Below, in pieces: positions 16,241 to 24,266 of a stretch of 64,000 bases of DNA. Source of the DNA: Nitrosopumilaceae archaeon (GTDB lineage Archaea > Thermoproteota > Nitrososphaeria > Nitrososphaerales > Nitrosopumilaceae); assembly GCA_035631875.1 (NCBI GenBank), contig DASQHX010000011.1, positions 62,001-126,000 of the forward strand, given 5' to 3'. The stretch's first letter is position 1. Every line of letters starts with the position of its first letter. The position numbers and the translations under genes were made by a program. Below the pieces are notes generated by a model. The model saw only the letters and a list, made by a program, of their open reading frames with translations. It was not told the DNA's origin and made no database searches.

Positions 16241-16931
16241 TCACGAGTTTTTTTTAATGCAGCTGGCAGATTCTTTTTTTCCATCTGGCATGTTTGGACT
16301 GTCGAATGGTCTGGAATCACTTGCAAAGCATGATAGAATCAAAAACGAACAAGATGTTTTAAATTTTATTGAACAGCAGATAAAATTTCAACTTGTACCT
16401 TGCGATTGTATGGTTTTCTTAATTGCTATGGAGGCTGCAAAAAATGAGAACATTGAAGAACTTGTGGAAGCAGATAACAGATTCTATTCTATAAGACTCA
16501 TACGAGAAGTAAGAAACACATCTGTTAGAACTGGTTCACAAATACTGAATTGTATTATTCAAATGACATTTGACAAAAAGAAAAGTAACACTGCAAAAAA
16601 TTTTCAAAAGAAAATAGCATCTAATGAAACTGTTGGAACATATCCTGTTTGTCTAGGAATAGCTGCAAATCTTTTGAATATTCCAGCTAAAAGTGGTGTA
16701 CGCATGATGCTTTATTCATTTAGCCAAAGTGTCATAGCAGCAGCAATTAGACTGGGAATAATAGAACACATAAGCGGTCAGATAATTCTAACAACGCTTG
16801 CCGACAAGATTAATTCTATTTCAACGAACATTAAGAAAGAATCGTTAAACAGCCTTTGGCAACTAACACCTGTGACAGATATTTTTCAAATGATTCATGA
16901 ACATGATGATTCTAAAATGTTCATTACATAA
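16215..16931 (+). CDS. ureF: Urease accessory protein UreF
   Basis: A 238-residue helical accessory protein. It opens with LMQLADSFFPSGMFGLSNGLE, the UreF signature (SDSxFPxGxFxxSxGLE). It continues with VRTGSQILNCIIQ and YPVCLGIAANLLNIP, typical of later helices, then FSQSVIAAAIRLGIIEH. UreF joins UreD on apo-urease and controls UreG GTPase during carbamylation and nickel insertion. The true start may be one of the ATG codons at 16215-16230 within the ureE end. Confidence 0.94.
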   Translation: MECICMNTDHEFFLMQLADSFFPSGMFGLSNGLESLAKHDRIKNEQDVLNFIEQQIKFQLVPCDCMVFLIAMEAAKNENIEELVEADNRFYSIRLIREVRNTSVRTGSQILNCIIQMTFDKKKSNTAKNFQKKIASNETVGTYPVCLGIAANLLNIPAKSGVRMMLYSFSQSVIAAAIRLGIIEHISGQIILTTLADKINSISTNIKKESLNSLWQLTPVTDIFQMIHEHDDSKMFIT

Positions 16932-16948
16932 TTTAGAGGTGCAACTAG

Positions 16949-17614
16949 ATGTTAAAAAATAAAAAAATACCGAAAGTTGGAATTGGTGGTCCTGTAGGAT
17001 CTGGAAAAACACGTCTAATTGAGAGAGTGGTACCCATTCTCATAAAAAGAGGTTACAGGTGCTGCATAATATCAAATGATGTAATATCAAAGGAAGATGC
17101 AGAAAGAATGCAACGAACGTTATCTACAGAGCTGAAAGTTATGCCTGAAAACATGATTATAGGAATAGCCACAGGTGGTTGTCCACATACTGCTATACGT
17201 GAAGATCCGACAATAAATTTGGCAGTAATTGAAGAAATCGAAAAGAAAGATCCTACTCTTGATCTGATTATTATTGAAAGTGGAGGCGACAATGTCATGA
17301 CCACTTTTAGTCCTGCACTTGCAGATTATTTCATTTACATAATAGACGTAGCTGGAGGAGACAAGTATCCAAGAAAAGGCGGATTGGGAATAGAAAGTAG
17401 CGATTTACTTGTGATCAACAAAATTGATCTTGCAACACATGTAGGAGCAGATCTTGCTGTAATGGAAAGGGATGCAAAAAAAATACGAGCAGAAAAATCC
17501 TATGTTTTTGTTAATTGTCAGACAGGTGAAGGCATAAAACAAGTCGCTGAAAACATAATCAAATCAGTACTGTTTGATAAAAAACCAATTGTCAAAAAGG
17601 ATCAAATAAAATGA
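16949..17614 (+). CDS. ureG: Urease accessory GTPase UreG
   Basis: A 221-residue SIMIBI-class GTPase. The P-loop is GIGGPVGSGKTRL near residue 12. The nickel-binding CPH motif is in IATGGCPHTAIREDPTIN, and the switch and guanine-specificity motifs are ESGGDN and VINKID. UreG delivers nickel to urease with UreE, UreF and UreD. It overlaps ureD by 4 bp. Confidence 0.97.
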   Translation: MLKNKKIPKVGIGGPVGSGKTRLIERVVPILIKRGYRCCIISNDVISKEDAERMQRTLSTELKVMPENMIIGIATGGCPHTAIREDPTINLAVIEEIEKKDPTLDLIIIESGGDNVMTTFSPALADYFIYIIDVAGGDKYPRKGGLGIESSDLLVINKIDLATHVGADLAVMERDAKKIRAEKSYVFVNCQTGEGIKQVAENIIKSVLFDKKPIVKKDQIK

Positions 17615-18516
17615 ATTCACAAATTCCAGATATTTTCAAGAATTATGTAAACAAGAAATTAAAGATGCCAGGTCAAAATGGTACTATAGAGATAGAGATT
17701 CAAGTAAATGAAGATTCTAAAACATACATTAAATCACTGCTGTCAAAAGCACCATTTTTGATTCAAAAAGCGATGTATCCTGATACAGATTACCCAAATT
17801 TTGCCCACATCTACATAATGTCATCTTCTGGAGGTATTTTGCAGGGAGATGAACAGAAAATTGATGTTGTCATGGGTATGAACTCATCAGCAAGAATTAC
17901 CACTCAATCAGCAACTAAAATTTACAAGATGGATGGTGGTTATGCTTCTCAATACATTAACATACATAATCAGGAAGGGAGTTATCTGGAATTTATTCCA
18001 CATCAGATCATACCATTTAAGTCATCTAGATTTTATCAGGAAGTAAATCTTGAGGTTGCAGATAATGCAATTTTGATCTACTCTGAAATTATATCCGCAG
18101 GTAGAATTGCGTCTGGTGAAAAGTTTGATTTTGATCTATGCTTTCTTCGTACATCAGCTTATAGAAATGGTAAGATGCTGTTTACAGATGTCATGAGTTT
18201 GAATAAGAAAGATAAATCAAATCTTGAATCTGTATTTGGAGGAAAGACTATCTTTTCTACCGTTTACATAATTGGAAATTCTATTCAAATAGAAAGCATT
18301 GTAGACAAGATTAATTTAGCAACCAAAAGTGATTCATTATTAGCTAGCTCTTCGTCTTTACCTTATGATTCTGGTATTATTGTGAGAATGCTTGCTGATT
18401 CTGTTTCTGAAATCATATCTCTAACAGAATCTATATCTGGTATTCTTAGAAGTGTTGCCAAAAAAAATTATAAAATAGAACCTACAATTTCAAATTCGTC
18501 AATAGATATCGCATAA
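17611..18516 (+). CDS. ureD: Urease accessory protein UreD/UreH
   Basis: A 301-residue beta-rich scaffold. Recognisable UreD patterns include IYIMSSSGGILQGDEQKIDV (family SPGGGxxxGD), ITTQSATKIYKMDGGYASQY and LEFIPHQIIPFKSSRFYQE. The later EIISAGRIASGEKFDFDLC corresponds to the GRxxxGE segment. It binds apo-urease and channels nickel. Last of the accessory quartet; the thermosome gene follows after a 72-bp gap with its own TATA-like TTTTATAAT. Confidence 0.93.
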   Translation: MNSQIPDIFKNYVNKKLKMPGQNGTIEIEIQVNEDSKTYIKSLLSKAPFLIQKAMYPDTDYPNFAHIYIMSSSGGILQGDEQKIDVVMGMNSSARITTQSATKIYKMDGGYASQYINIHNQEGSYLEFIPHQIIPFKSSRFYQEVNLEVADNAILIYSEIISAGRIASGEKFDFDLCFLRTSAYRNGKMLFTDVMSLNKKDKSNLESVFGGKTIFSTVYIIGNSIQIESIVDKINLATKSDSLLASSSSLPYDSGIIVRMLADSVSEIISLTESISGILRSVAKKNYKIEPTISNSSIDIA

Positions 18517-18588
18517 ATTTTTTCTGTTTCTGAAATTTTTCGATCTATTGATCAGAAGTTTTATAATTACTAAATCCAGTGTACTTGC

Positions 18589-20286
18589 ATGAGTTCTACA
18601 AGAGATTTGCTTGGAGGCGGTACACAATATTCTGTAGGAGATGAGGTTAGAAGATACAATCTACTTGCAGGCAAATTAATTGCAGATCTCATCAAAAGTT
18701 CATTTGGACCAAGAGGATTTGAAAAAATGTATATTGATCTTTTGGGCGAAGTTACTCTTACTAAAAGTGGTTCTACAATATTGCGCAAAATTGACGTTGA
18801 GCACCCTGCCGCCAAGACTATGATAGATGCATCAAATTCAGTTGATAATGAAGTAGGGGATGGAACAATATCTGTAGTTATTTTAGCTGGTTCTCTTCTT
18901 GAAAAAGCAGAAAAATTATTGGATCTGGGCATGTCTCCTTCTACAATTGAGACAGGATACAAAAAAGCAGCAGAGCAGTCACTTGATATTGTAAGATCAA
19001 TTGCGAAATTATATAATTATAAAAATAAAGAAGTGATGATTAGATTAGCTGAAACATGTTTACGATCAAAGGCTATTTCGGTACTATGTGAAAAAAAATC
19101 TGTAGCGAAATTAGTGACTGAGGCATTTTGTACAATAGCAGATTTTACAAATAAAAAAATTGAGCCAGATGACATAAAGATAGAAGAAAAACCAGGTAAT
19201 ACGTCAGATATTGAACTAATCAGAGGAGTAGTTATTGACAAAACAATAGATCATTCTGCTATGCCAAGATTAATTGAGAAAGCTAAGATTCTTTTGATTA
19301 ACGAAGAACTTGATAATGAGAGAACCAAAACTGATGCAGAAATAACAATCAACACACCGCAAGAAATGCAAACATACATTTCAAAAGAAAATGATGATGT
19401 CAAGGAAAAAACTCAAAAGATAATCAATTCTGGTGCAAATGTTGTAATTTCCCAAAAAGGGATCAGTCTATTGGCTCAACACTATTTGTCTAGGGCAGGC
19501 ATAATATCACTTCGTCGAGTAAAAGAAAATGATCTCCATTGGCTATCAAAAGCAAGTGGTGGTCTAATAACAAATGATCTTGATATCATAACTGAAAAAC
19601 ATCTGGGATTTGCAGACAAAGTTTATGAAAAATTCGTAGGCGATGACAAAATGGTATTTGTAGAGGGATGTAAAAACCCAAAATCAGTCACTATCTTATT
19701 GAGAGCAACTTCTAAAAGAATACTTGATGAGTATCATCGTTCAGTAGTTGATGCTATTACAGTTCTAAAAGATTTCTTTATCAGCCCATCAATAGTAGCT
19801 GGTGGAGGTTCCACTGAAACAATTATTGCAAATGAGCTTAGAAAAAGATCATTTTTGATTGAAGGAAGAAAACAAACCGTAATTCAAAATTTTGCTGATG
19901 CTCTAGAAGAAATTCCATTAACCTTAGCTAGAAATTCTGGAATGAATCTAGTTGACACAATTGCTCAATTGAGAAACAAAAACTCTGAACACAACAATGG
20001 AAGTGTTCACTCATGGTACGGAATAGATGCAATTGAGAGAAAAGTTGGAGAAATGTACTCTAAAGATATTATCGAACCTCTTGTGGTAAAAGAACAAATA
20101 ATTAAAACAGCTGTTGAAGTAGCATCATTATTAATTCGTGTAGATGAAGTTGTTATGAAAAAACCTGCCATGTACACCCACACACATGGTGATGGTACTA
20201 CTCATTCTCATACAAAAGGAAACAAGCCACATGATCACTTTGATAAGCTTGGTAAGATGCAACGACCATCTCACCATTATTATTAA
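18589..20286 (+). CDS. Thermosome-type chaperonin subunit with His-rich C-terminus
   Basis: A 565-residue group II chaperonin (thermosome/CCT family) subunit. The equatorial motifs are KSSFGPRGFEKMYIDLLG, EVGDGTISVVILAG (D91) and SIVAGGGSTET. Two features are odd. The normally invariant TNDGATIL loop reads TKSGSTIL (K59-S60-G61), so the Asp equivalent to GroEL D87, which coordinates the ATP magnesium, is missing. The end is not a Gly-Met tail but YTHTHGDGTTHSHTKG...KPHDHF...SHHYY, with eight His in the last 36 residues, like nickel-storage tails. It lies 72 bp behind the urease accessory genes. A specialised urease-folding or nickel-holding subunit is a reasonable inference. Confidence 0.93.
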   Translation: MSSTRDLLGGGTQYSVGDEVRRYNLLAGKLIADLIKSSFGPRGFEKMYIDLLGEVTLTKSGSTILRKIDVEHPAAKTMIDASNSVDNEVGDGTISVVILAGSLLEKAEKLLDLGMSPSTIETGYKKAAEQSLDIVRSIAKLYNYKNKEVMIRLAETCLRSKAISVLCEKKSVAKLVTEAFCTIADFTNKKIEPDDIKIEEKPGNTSDIELIRGVVIDKTIDHSAMPRLIEKAKILLINEELDNERTKTDAEITINTPQEMQTYISKENDDVKEKTQKIINSGANVVISQKGISLLAQHYLSRAGIISLRRVKENDLHWLSKASGGLITNDLDIITEKHLGFADKVYEKFVGDDKMVFVEGCKNPKSVTILLRATSKRILDEYHRSVVDAITVLKDFFISPSIVAGGGSTETIIANELRKRSFLIEGRKQTVIQNFADALEEIPLTLARNSGMNLVDTIAQLRNKNSEHNNGSVHSWYGIDAIERKVGEMYSKDIIEPLVVKEQIIKTAVEVASLLIRVDEVVMKKPAMYTHTHGDGTTHSHTKGNKPHDHFDKLGKMQRPSHHYY

Positions 20287-20400
20287 AATATATATCTAGT
20301 CTGCGGTCTTTTATAATTCTCAATTTTATATAGTATGAATTTCTTAAAATTTCATTTTTGATTTAGATAGATTTTATATATCTATAATCTGACTGATGCT

Positions 20401-20952
20401 ATGCTAGATTTAGTTGCAAAAAAAATGTTCCTTACAAGTGGTAAAGGAGTACATCAAGACCAGCTTACAAGTTTTGAATATGCATTACGAGACGCTGGTA
20501 TCCCAAATACGAATTTGGTGTTAATTTCAAGTATATTTCCACCGGGTGCAAAAATAATTTCTCGTGCAGAGGGGCTGAAGCTTATACGTCCAGGTAGCGT
20601 TCAATTTGTAATCTATGCACGACAACAATCCAATGAACCACATCGACTGATGGCAGCTTCAGTTGGATTGGCAGAACCAAGTGACAAGAAAAAATGGGGA
20701 TATCTATCTGAATATCATTCTTTTGGAGAAACAGGAAAAGAAGCTGGTGATTATGCTGAAGATATAGCCGCACAGATGTTAGCCTCATCTCTGGGAATAC
20801 CATTTGATGTAGACAAGAATTGGGATGAGAAAAGACAACAGTGGAAAGTATCTGGCCAGATATACAAGACTAGAAATATCACTCAGAGTGCAATTGGAGA
20901 TTCCAGGGGAAGATGGACTACAGTCTTTGCCGCTGCTGTCTTGATTCTTTAA
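20401..20952 (+). CDS. pdaD: Pyruvoyl-dependent arginine decarboxylase
   Basis: A 183-residue proenzyme of the PvlArgDC family, converting arginine to agmatine plus CO2. Self-cleavage occurs at the serine of LISSIFPPGA (family VSSxxPPGA), generating the pyruvoyl group. Downstream conserved parts include FVIYARQQSNEPHRLMAASVG and GYLSEYHSFGETG. Length is typical. A strong AT box with symmetry (AGATTTTATATATCT, about 20370-20384) lies before the start. Agmatine would feed the ureohydrolase at 6457 or, in archaea, tRNA-Ile agmatidine. Confidence 0.94.
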   Translation: MLDLVAKKMFLTSGKGVHQDQLTSFEYALRDAGIPNTNLVLISSIFPPGAKIISRAEGLKLIRPGSVQFVIYARQQSNEPHRLMAASVGLAEPSDKKKWGYLSEYHSFGETGKEAGDYAEDIAAQMLASSLGIPFDVDKNWDEKRQQWKVSGQIYKTRNITQSAIGDSRGRWTTVFAAAVLIL

Positions 20953-20984
20953 AATAATTTTTCTTTAATCACAACTAACATTGT

Positions 20985-22061
20985 TTATGGTTTACTTGAT
21001 TTCTTTTTGTTAAAATAACTTTTAGAAAGCTCCTCGTAATATTGTCCTAATTTCTTGTACAATCGTTTTGGCTTTCGTGAACTTTCCTTACTTAGTGCAT
21101 ACAAACACAGAACCGGAAACGCTATAGTAGCATCTGCATAAACTACAATGACATCCTCATGAGAATCTTTTACCTTGCCCCAACTCTTCCCCTCTTGAAG
21201 TGTTGCACCAGATAGACCTCCAGTATCTGGTCTAGCGTCGGTAATCTGAATGATATAATTTTGTCCACCATGACCTAGACCCAAGATCTGATCTAATAGT
21301 GGACCTGTCTGCTGTGCAGTATTTTTGGGTACACCACCACCTATCTCTACAATTCCTGCCTTTTTTGAATTGTACAAAATTGCTGCCTGTTCAATTATTT
21401 CTCTTACAAAATCTAATGCAAATGGTTTGTTAGCAAGTCTAAGAGGTGCAAGATCAAGTGCAAGTGAAGAGTCTTTTAATGTTGAAATGTAGAGCGGTAC
21501 ATCATAATCATACGCAGAAACAACAAAGCTTCTTTCTGGATGTTTTGAATATTCTTTTGAATATTTGCCCATCCAGTTTGCAAATTCTGCAGTAGTGAAT
21601 GGTTTTTCCATAGAATTATTTTCAAACATTTTTTGTACAATCAAATCTTGTTTCTTGAGCGTTTCTTCCCCTTTGATATAGACGTCTCTTATCCTGACAA
21701 TATCTTTTTGATAAAGAATCATATCATCTACTTCAAAATGCCCCTGTTTTACAGGTAGATTCCATGCAAAATGATCTTCATGATACAAATTAGAACCTGT
21801 AGATATTATCCAATCCACAAACCCTTTTTCAATAAGAGATTTGAACAGACCTCCAAACCCAACTGGAGTCATGGCACCAGCAATAGTAAGACATATTGTC
21901 GCATCATCTTCAATCATCTTGGAGAACAGCTTAGCAGCTTCGCCAAGCTGTCTTGCGTTATAACCCGAATTTGCATAGATTTCTACAAGATCATCTATTT
22001 TCATGTCTGGGTTTATTTCTATGTGAGGAATGTTTTTTCCATGAAAATTATGATAATCCAT
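20985..22061 (-). CDS. dys: Deoxyhypusine synthase
   Basis: A 358-residue NAD-dependent enzyme that transfers the aminobutyl group of spermidine to a lysine of aIF5A. The NAD/spermidine loops are visible: LTIAGAMTPVGFGG, WIISTGSNLYHEDHF, VEIGGGVPKNTAQQTGPLL and TGGLSGATLQEGKSWGKV. The last carries the catalytic-type lysine (SWGK), followed by VYADATIAFPVL. Some archaeal relatives make homospermidine instead. Convergent with pdaD, which fits a shared polyamine theme. An operator-dense region (22125-22255) precedes its start. Confidence 0.93.
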   Translation of the reverse strand: MDYHNFHGKNIPHIEINPDMKIDDLVEIYANSGYNARQLGEAAKLFSKMIEDDATICLTIAGAMTPVGFGGLFKSLIEKGFVDWIISTGSNLYHEDHFAWNLPVKQGHFEVDDMILYQKDIVRIRDVYIKGEETLKKQDLIVQKMFENNSMEKPFTTAEFANWMGKYSKEYSKHPERSFVVSAYDYDVPLYISTLKDSSLALDLAPLRLANKPFALDFVREIIEQAAILYNSKKAGIVEIGGGVPKNTAQQTGPLLDQILGLGHGGQNYIIQITDARPDTGGLSGATLQEGKSWGKVKDSHEDVIVVYADATIAFPVLCLYALSKESSRKPKRLYKKLGQYYEELSKSYFNKKKSSKP

Positions 22062-22124
22062 TAGTCCGTAATCAATACTCTACTAGATAATATTTTCTAA
22101 TGTTACCAACTATTTCGATGAAAT

Positions 22125-22255
22125 TTTGTTAAACAAAGATATCTTCACATTTGTAGATTATTGTATAAAAATTTGTTATACAAAATTATTTTTGCAGTTT
22201 ACGTATAACTTTGTGAGAGAAATTTTGTAGTTTACGTTTTTTAAGGGCATATTTT
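22125..22255. promoter_or_regulatory. Operator-rich spacer between dys and nickel permease
   Basis: It contains the palindromic TTTGTTAAACAAA (22125-22137) and TTTGTTATACAAA (22172-22184). Three GTAGATTACG-like sites follow at 22153, 22194 (GCAGTTTACGTA) and 22227 (GTAGTTTACGTT); the last two are 33 bp apart, as at 11860/11893. A TATA-like TTTTTATAC (22250-22258) follows. TTTGTTATACAAA recurs exactly at 26324-26336. Confidence 0.55.
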
Positions 22256-22345
22256 TATACAAAGATTTCACATCATTTGCATGCAAATAATATTACTATC
22301 AAGTTTTATAATCATGTCAAGAAAATCTGATGGAGGTTTTTCATA

Positions 22346-23164
22346 GTGGTAGATGCTTGGTCATTCATTTTGTTATCAATACCCACCATGCTCATACTTG
22401 GAATGAGACATGGTCTTGATGTAGATCACATAACTGCAATTGATAATTTGGTCAGATTGCATAATGCTACAAAAAAATCTCGCTTGGTAGGGGCAGGATT
22501 TAGTTCTGGTCACATGATATCCGTCTTAGCCGAAATGATTTTTATAATATATGTAATTGGTAGCATCACAAATACTAACAATCTTGCATTTTGGGGTGGT
22601 ATAATAGGAGCTATAGCACTAGGAACAATTGGAGCTATCAACATTTATGCCATGAAAAAATGGGGAAGAAGTGGTTCAGCCATACTTGCTAGCAAAGTTC
22701 TAAACAGAACTGGAATGTTAGGGCCAATTGGTTCTGCTCTTGTTACTGGTTTAGTTTTTGGTTTAGGTTTTGATACTGCTACACAAATTTCTGCAATCAC
22801 CTTATCTGCTGTTGCATCAGCTACTGCAGGAATTCAAACAGCATTGATTCTAGCTGGATTCTTTGCTATGGGAATGATACCTGTTGATACCTTAGACAGC
22901 ATCATTCTTCGTTCTGCATTTTCTAGAATATTCAATACTAAAGGTTTTAGATACATGGCTTATGCTCTAAGTGGCGCTGCTGTAACTATTGCTTCACTTG
23001 AATCGTATGGAACCATTACTAGTAGGAACATATTGCCAGAATGGACAGGACCTCTTCTTGCTGTAACTATAATCTCTGTTTCCTTTGGGTATGCGTTTGT
23101 AACAAGAAAGAAGACAAGTGTAGATAATCATCATATTAAAGAAAAAGAAGAAAATAATCCCTAG
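22346..23164 (+). CDS. Nickel/cobalt permease (NiCoT, HoxN/NixA family)
   Basis: A 272-residue membrane protein with about seven hydrophobic spans and the NiCoT signatures in order: RHGLDVDHITAIDN (family RHAxDADHI), AGFSSGHMISV, and FGLGFDTATQISAIT (family LGFDTATE). It imports Ni2+ (possibly Co2+) at high affinity. The start is GTG 22346 behind GGAGG (22332-22336). Its presence beside urease and its motif-shared promoter argue for nickel supply to urease and possibly the ureohydrolase. The C-terminal tail is polar with HH. Confidence 0.95.
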   Translation: MVDAWSFILLSIPTMLILGMRHGLDVDHITAIDNLVRLHNATKKSRLVGAGFSSGHMISVLAEMIFIIYVIGSITNTNNLAFWGGIIGAIALGTIGAINIYAMKKWGRSGSAILASKVLNRTGMLGPIGSALVTGLVFGLGFDTATQISAITLSAVASATAGIQTALILAGFFAMGMIPVDTLDSIILRSAFSRIFNTKGFRYMAYALSGAAVTIASLESYGTITSRNILPEWTGPLLAVTIISVSFGYAFVTRKKTSVDNHHIKEKEENNP

Positions 23165-23188
23165 GGATTCTTTCTAGTTCTGTAGAAT

Positions 23189-23347
23189 TTATTTTCTGAA
23201 TCTTTTTTCTGTCACTTTAAGTTCAGTATTAGATTCGATTTCTTCAAATCTTATTTCAATCTTTGAATGGGATTTCTTCATTGCTTTCCATGTGAGAAGA
23301 CTACAACAGGCAAAAATTGTTCCTATTTCTAATGTTTCTATTATCAT
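23189..23347 (-). CDS. Small N-terminally anchored protein, 52 aa
   Basis: Reverse ATG (23345-23347) to TAA (23189-23191) frame. One short hydrophobic segment with two Cys (LEIGTIFACCSLLTWKAMK) is followed by a basic/acidic tail, TELKVTEKRFRK at the end. It looks like a tail or anchor peptide. Convergent with the nickel permease; unrelated to any family I know. Confidence 0.45.
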   Translation of the reverse strand: MIIETLEIGTIFACCSLLTWKAMKKSHSKIEIRFEEIESNTELKVTEKRFRK

Positions 23348-23591
23348 TCAAATGCAATGTAAGATCATTATAATATAAAATGATACTATGCTATAAGATT
23401 CAAATTTTGATTCTAATTGAAGAAAAATTCCATAAAATTAGATCTGTGAAAAAATAATTTTTATAATTTGATCACTAAACACCATTTCTAGACAATTATT
23501 CAAATTTAACTGAAATTGGTAAATTACACATAAAATTATGATAATATCAGATCTAAAATAACAAAGATCAAAAATTCACAACGAAAGAAGT

Positions 23592-23714
23592 TTAATCGAA
23601 TTTTACTTCTTCTTGTTGTGTTGAAGCGTTACAGTGTGCGCATTTTTCTGATGGTGTTTTAAAATATACCATGTGGCATTGTTTACAAGCTCTCAGATCA
23701 CTTAGTTTAACCAT
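23592..23714 (-). CDS. Small zinc-ribbon protein, 40 aa
   Basis: Reverse ATG (23712-23714) to TAA (23592-23594). The whole protein is one zinc ribbon: CKQCHMVYF...CAHC, with CxxC pairs 14 residues apart, then an acidic tail QQEEVKFD. It resembles the first half of Spt4/RpoE'' or Rpo12-type ribbons but is too short for either name. The ribbon and clean frame make coding likely. Confidence 0.65.
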   Translation of the reverse strand: MVKLSDLRACKQCHMVYFKTPSEKCAHCNASTQQEEVKFD

Positions 23715-23796
23715 AAGGATTAGCCCACTTCATCATACAAAAATCTTATTTTGGTTTTGTGATGTGATTTATTTGTAACATACAAAAATACAGTAT

Positions 23797-24249
23797 ATGA
23801 AAAAACAGTATAAAGAATATCTAATGCTAAACAAGAATATTTTCCTTGCTTTCCTTACATCTGTCACAATTTCCGCTTTAGCCTCACAAATATTCTCAAT
23901 TCAAGCAAAATATGTCAATAGTTCAGCAACTCTTGCAGTTGATTTATCAGTTTATTATGCAGCATTTTCAGGTTTTTTTTATATTGAAAATAGAAAAAAA
24001 TATCTCTTAGAATCAGGAAAGTTAGACAAACCTAGGCTCAAAACAGATTTGCTAAAAATTATTGTTTCACTCGGATTAGGTGAAATAATTTATGTTATAT
24101 GCAGATGGTTGATACAATATTATCTATTAATCAATAACTATGAGGCGTATCTTTCTTCTGCTTTGGCCCAGTCAATATCGTTTGTAGTTTATTTGGGCTG
24201 TGTGAATCTTATAGCTAGATCGGTAAGCTTGTACAAAGACAAAAATTAA
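23797..24249 (+). CDS. Membrane protein of unknown function, 150 aa
   Basis: About four hydrophobic helices: residues 13-30 (IFLAFLTSVTISALASQI), 45-62, 85-108 and 118-140. The loops are short and basic. It has no motif that I recognise. Some thaumarchaeal membrane proteins have this layout. A cytoplasmic basic stretch ENRKKYLLESGKLDKPRLK separates helices two and three. Convergent with the MDR dehydrogenase. Confidence 0.75.
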   Translation: MKKQYKEYLMLNKNIFLAFLTSVTISALASQIFSIQAKYVNSSATLAVDLSVYYAAFSGFFYIENRKKYLLESGKLDKPRLKTDLLKIIVSLGLGEIIYVICRWLIQYYLLINNYEAYLSSALAQSISFVVYLGCVNLIARSVSLYKDKN

Positions 24250-24266
24250 TTTTCCTTTATTCTCAC

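Noticed and set aside
16298-16310. GACTGTCGAATGG inside ureF as another TTCGAC palindrome
   Set aside because: Only one arm matches and it lies within well-conserved coding sequence.
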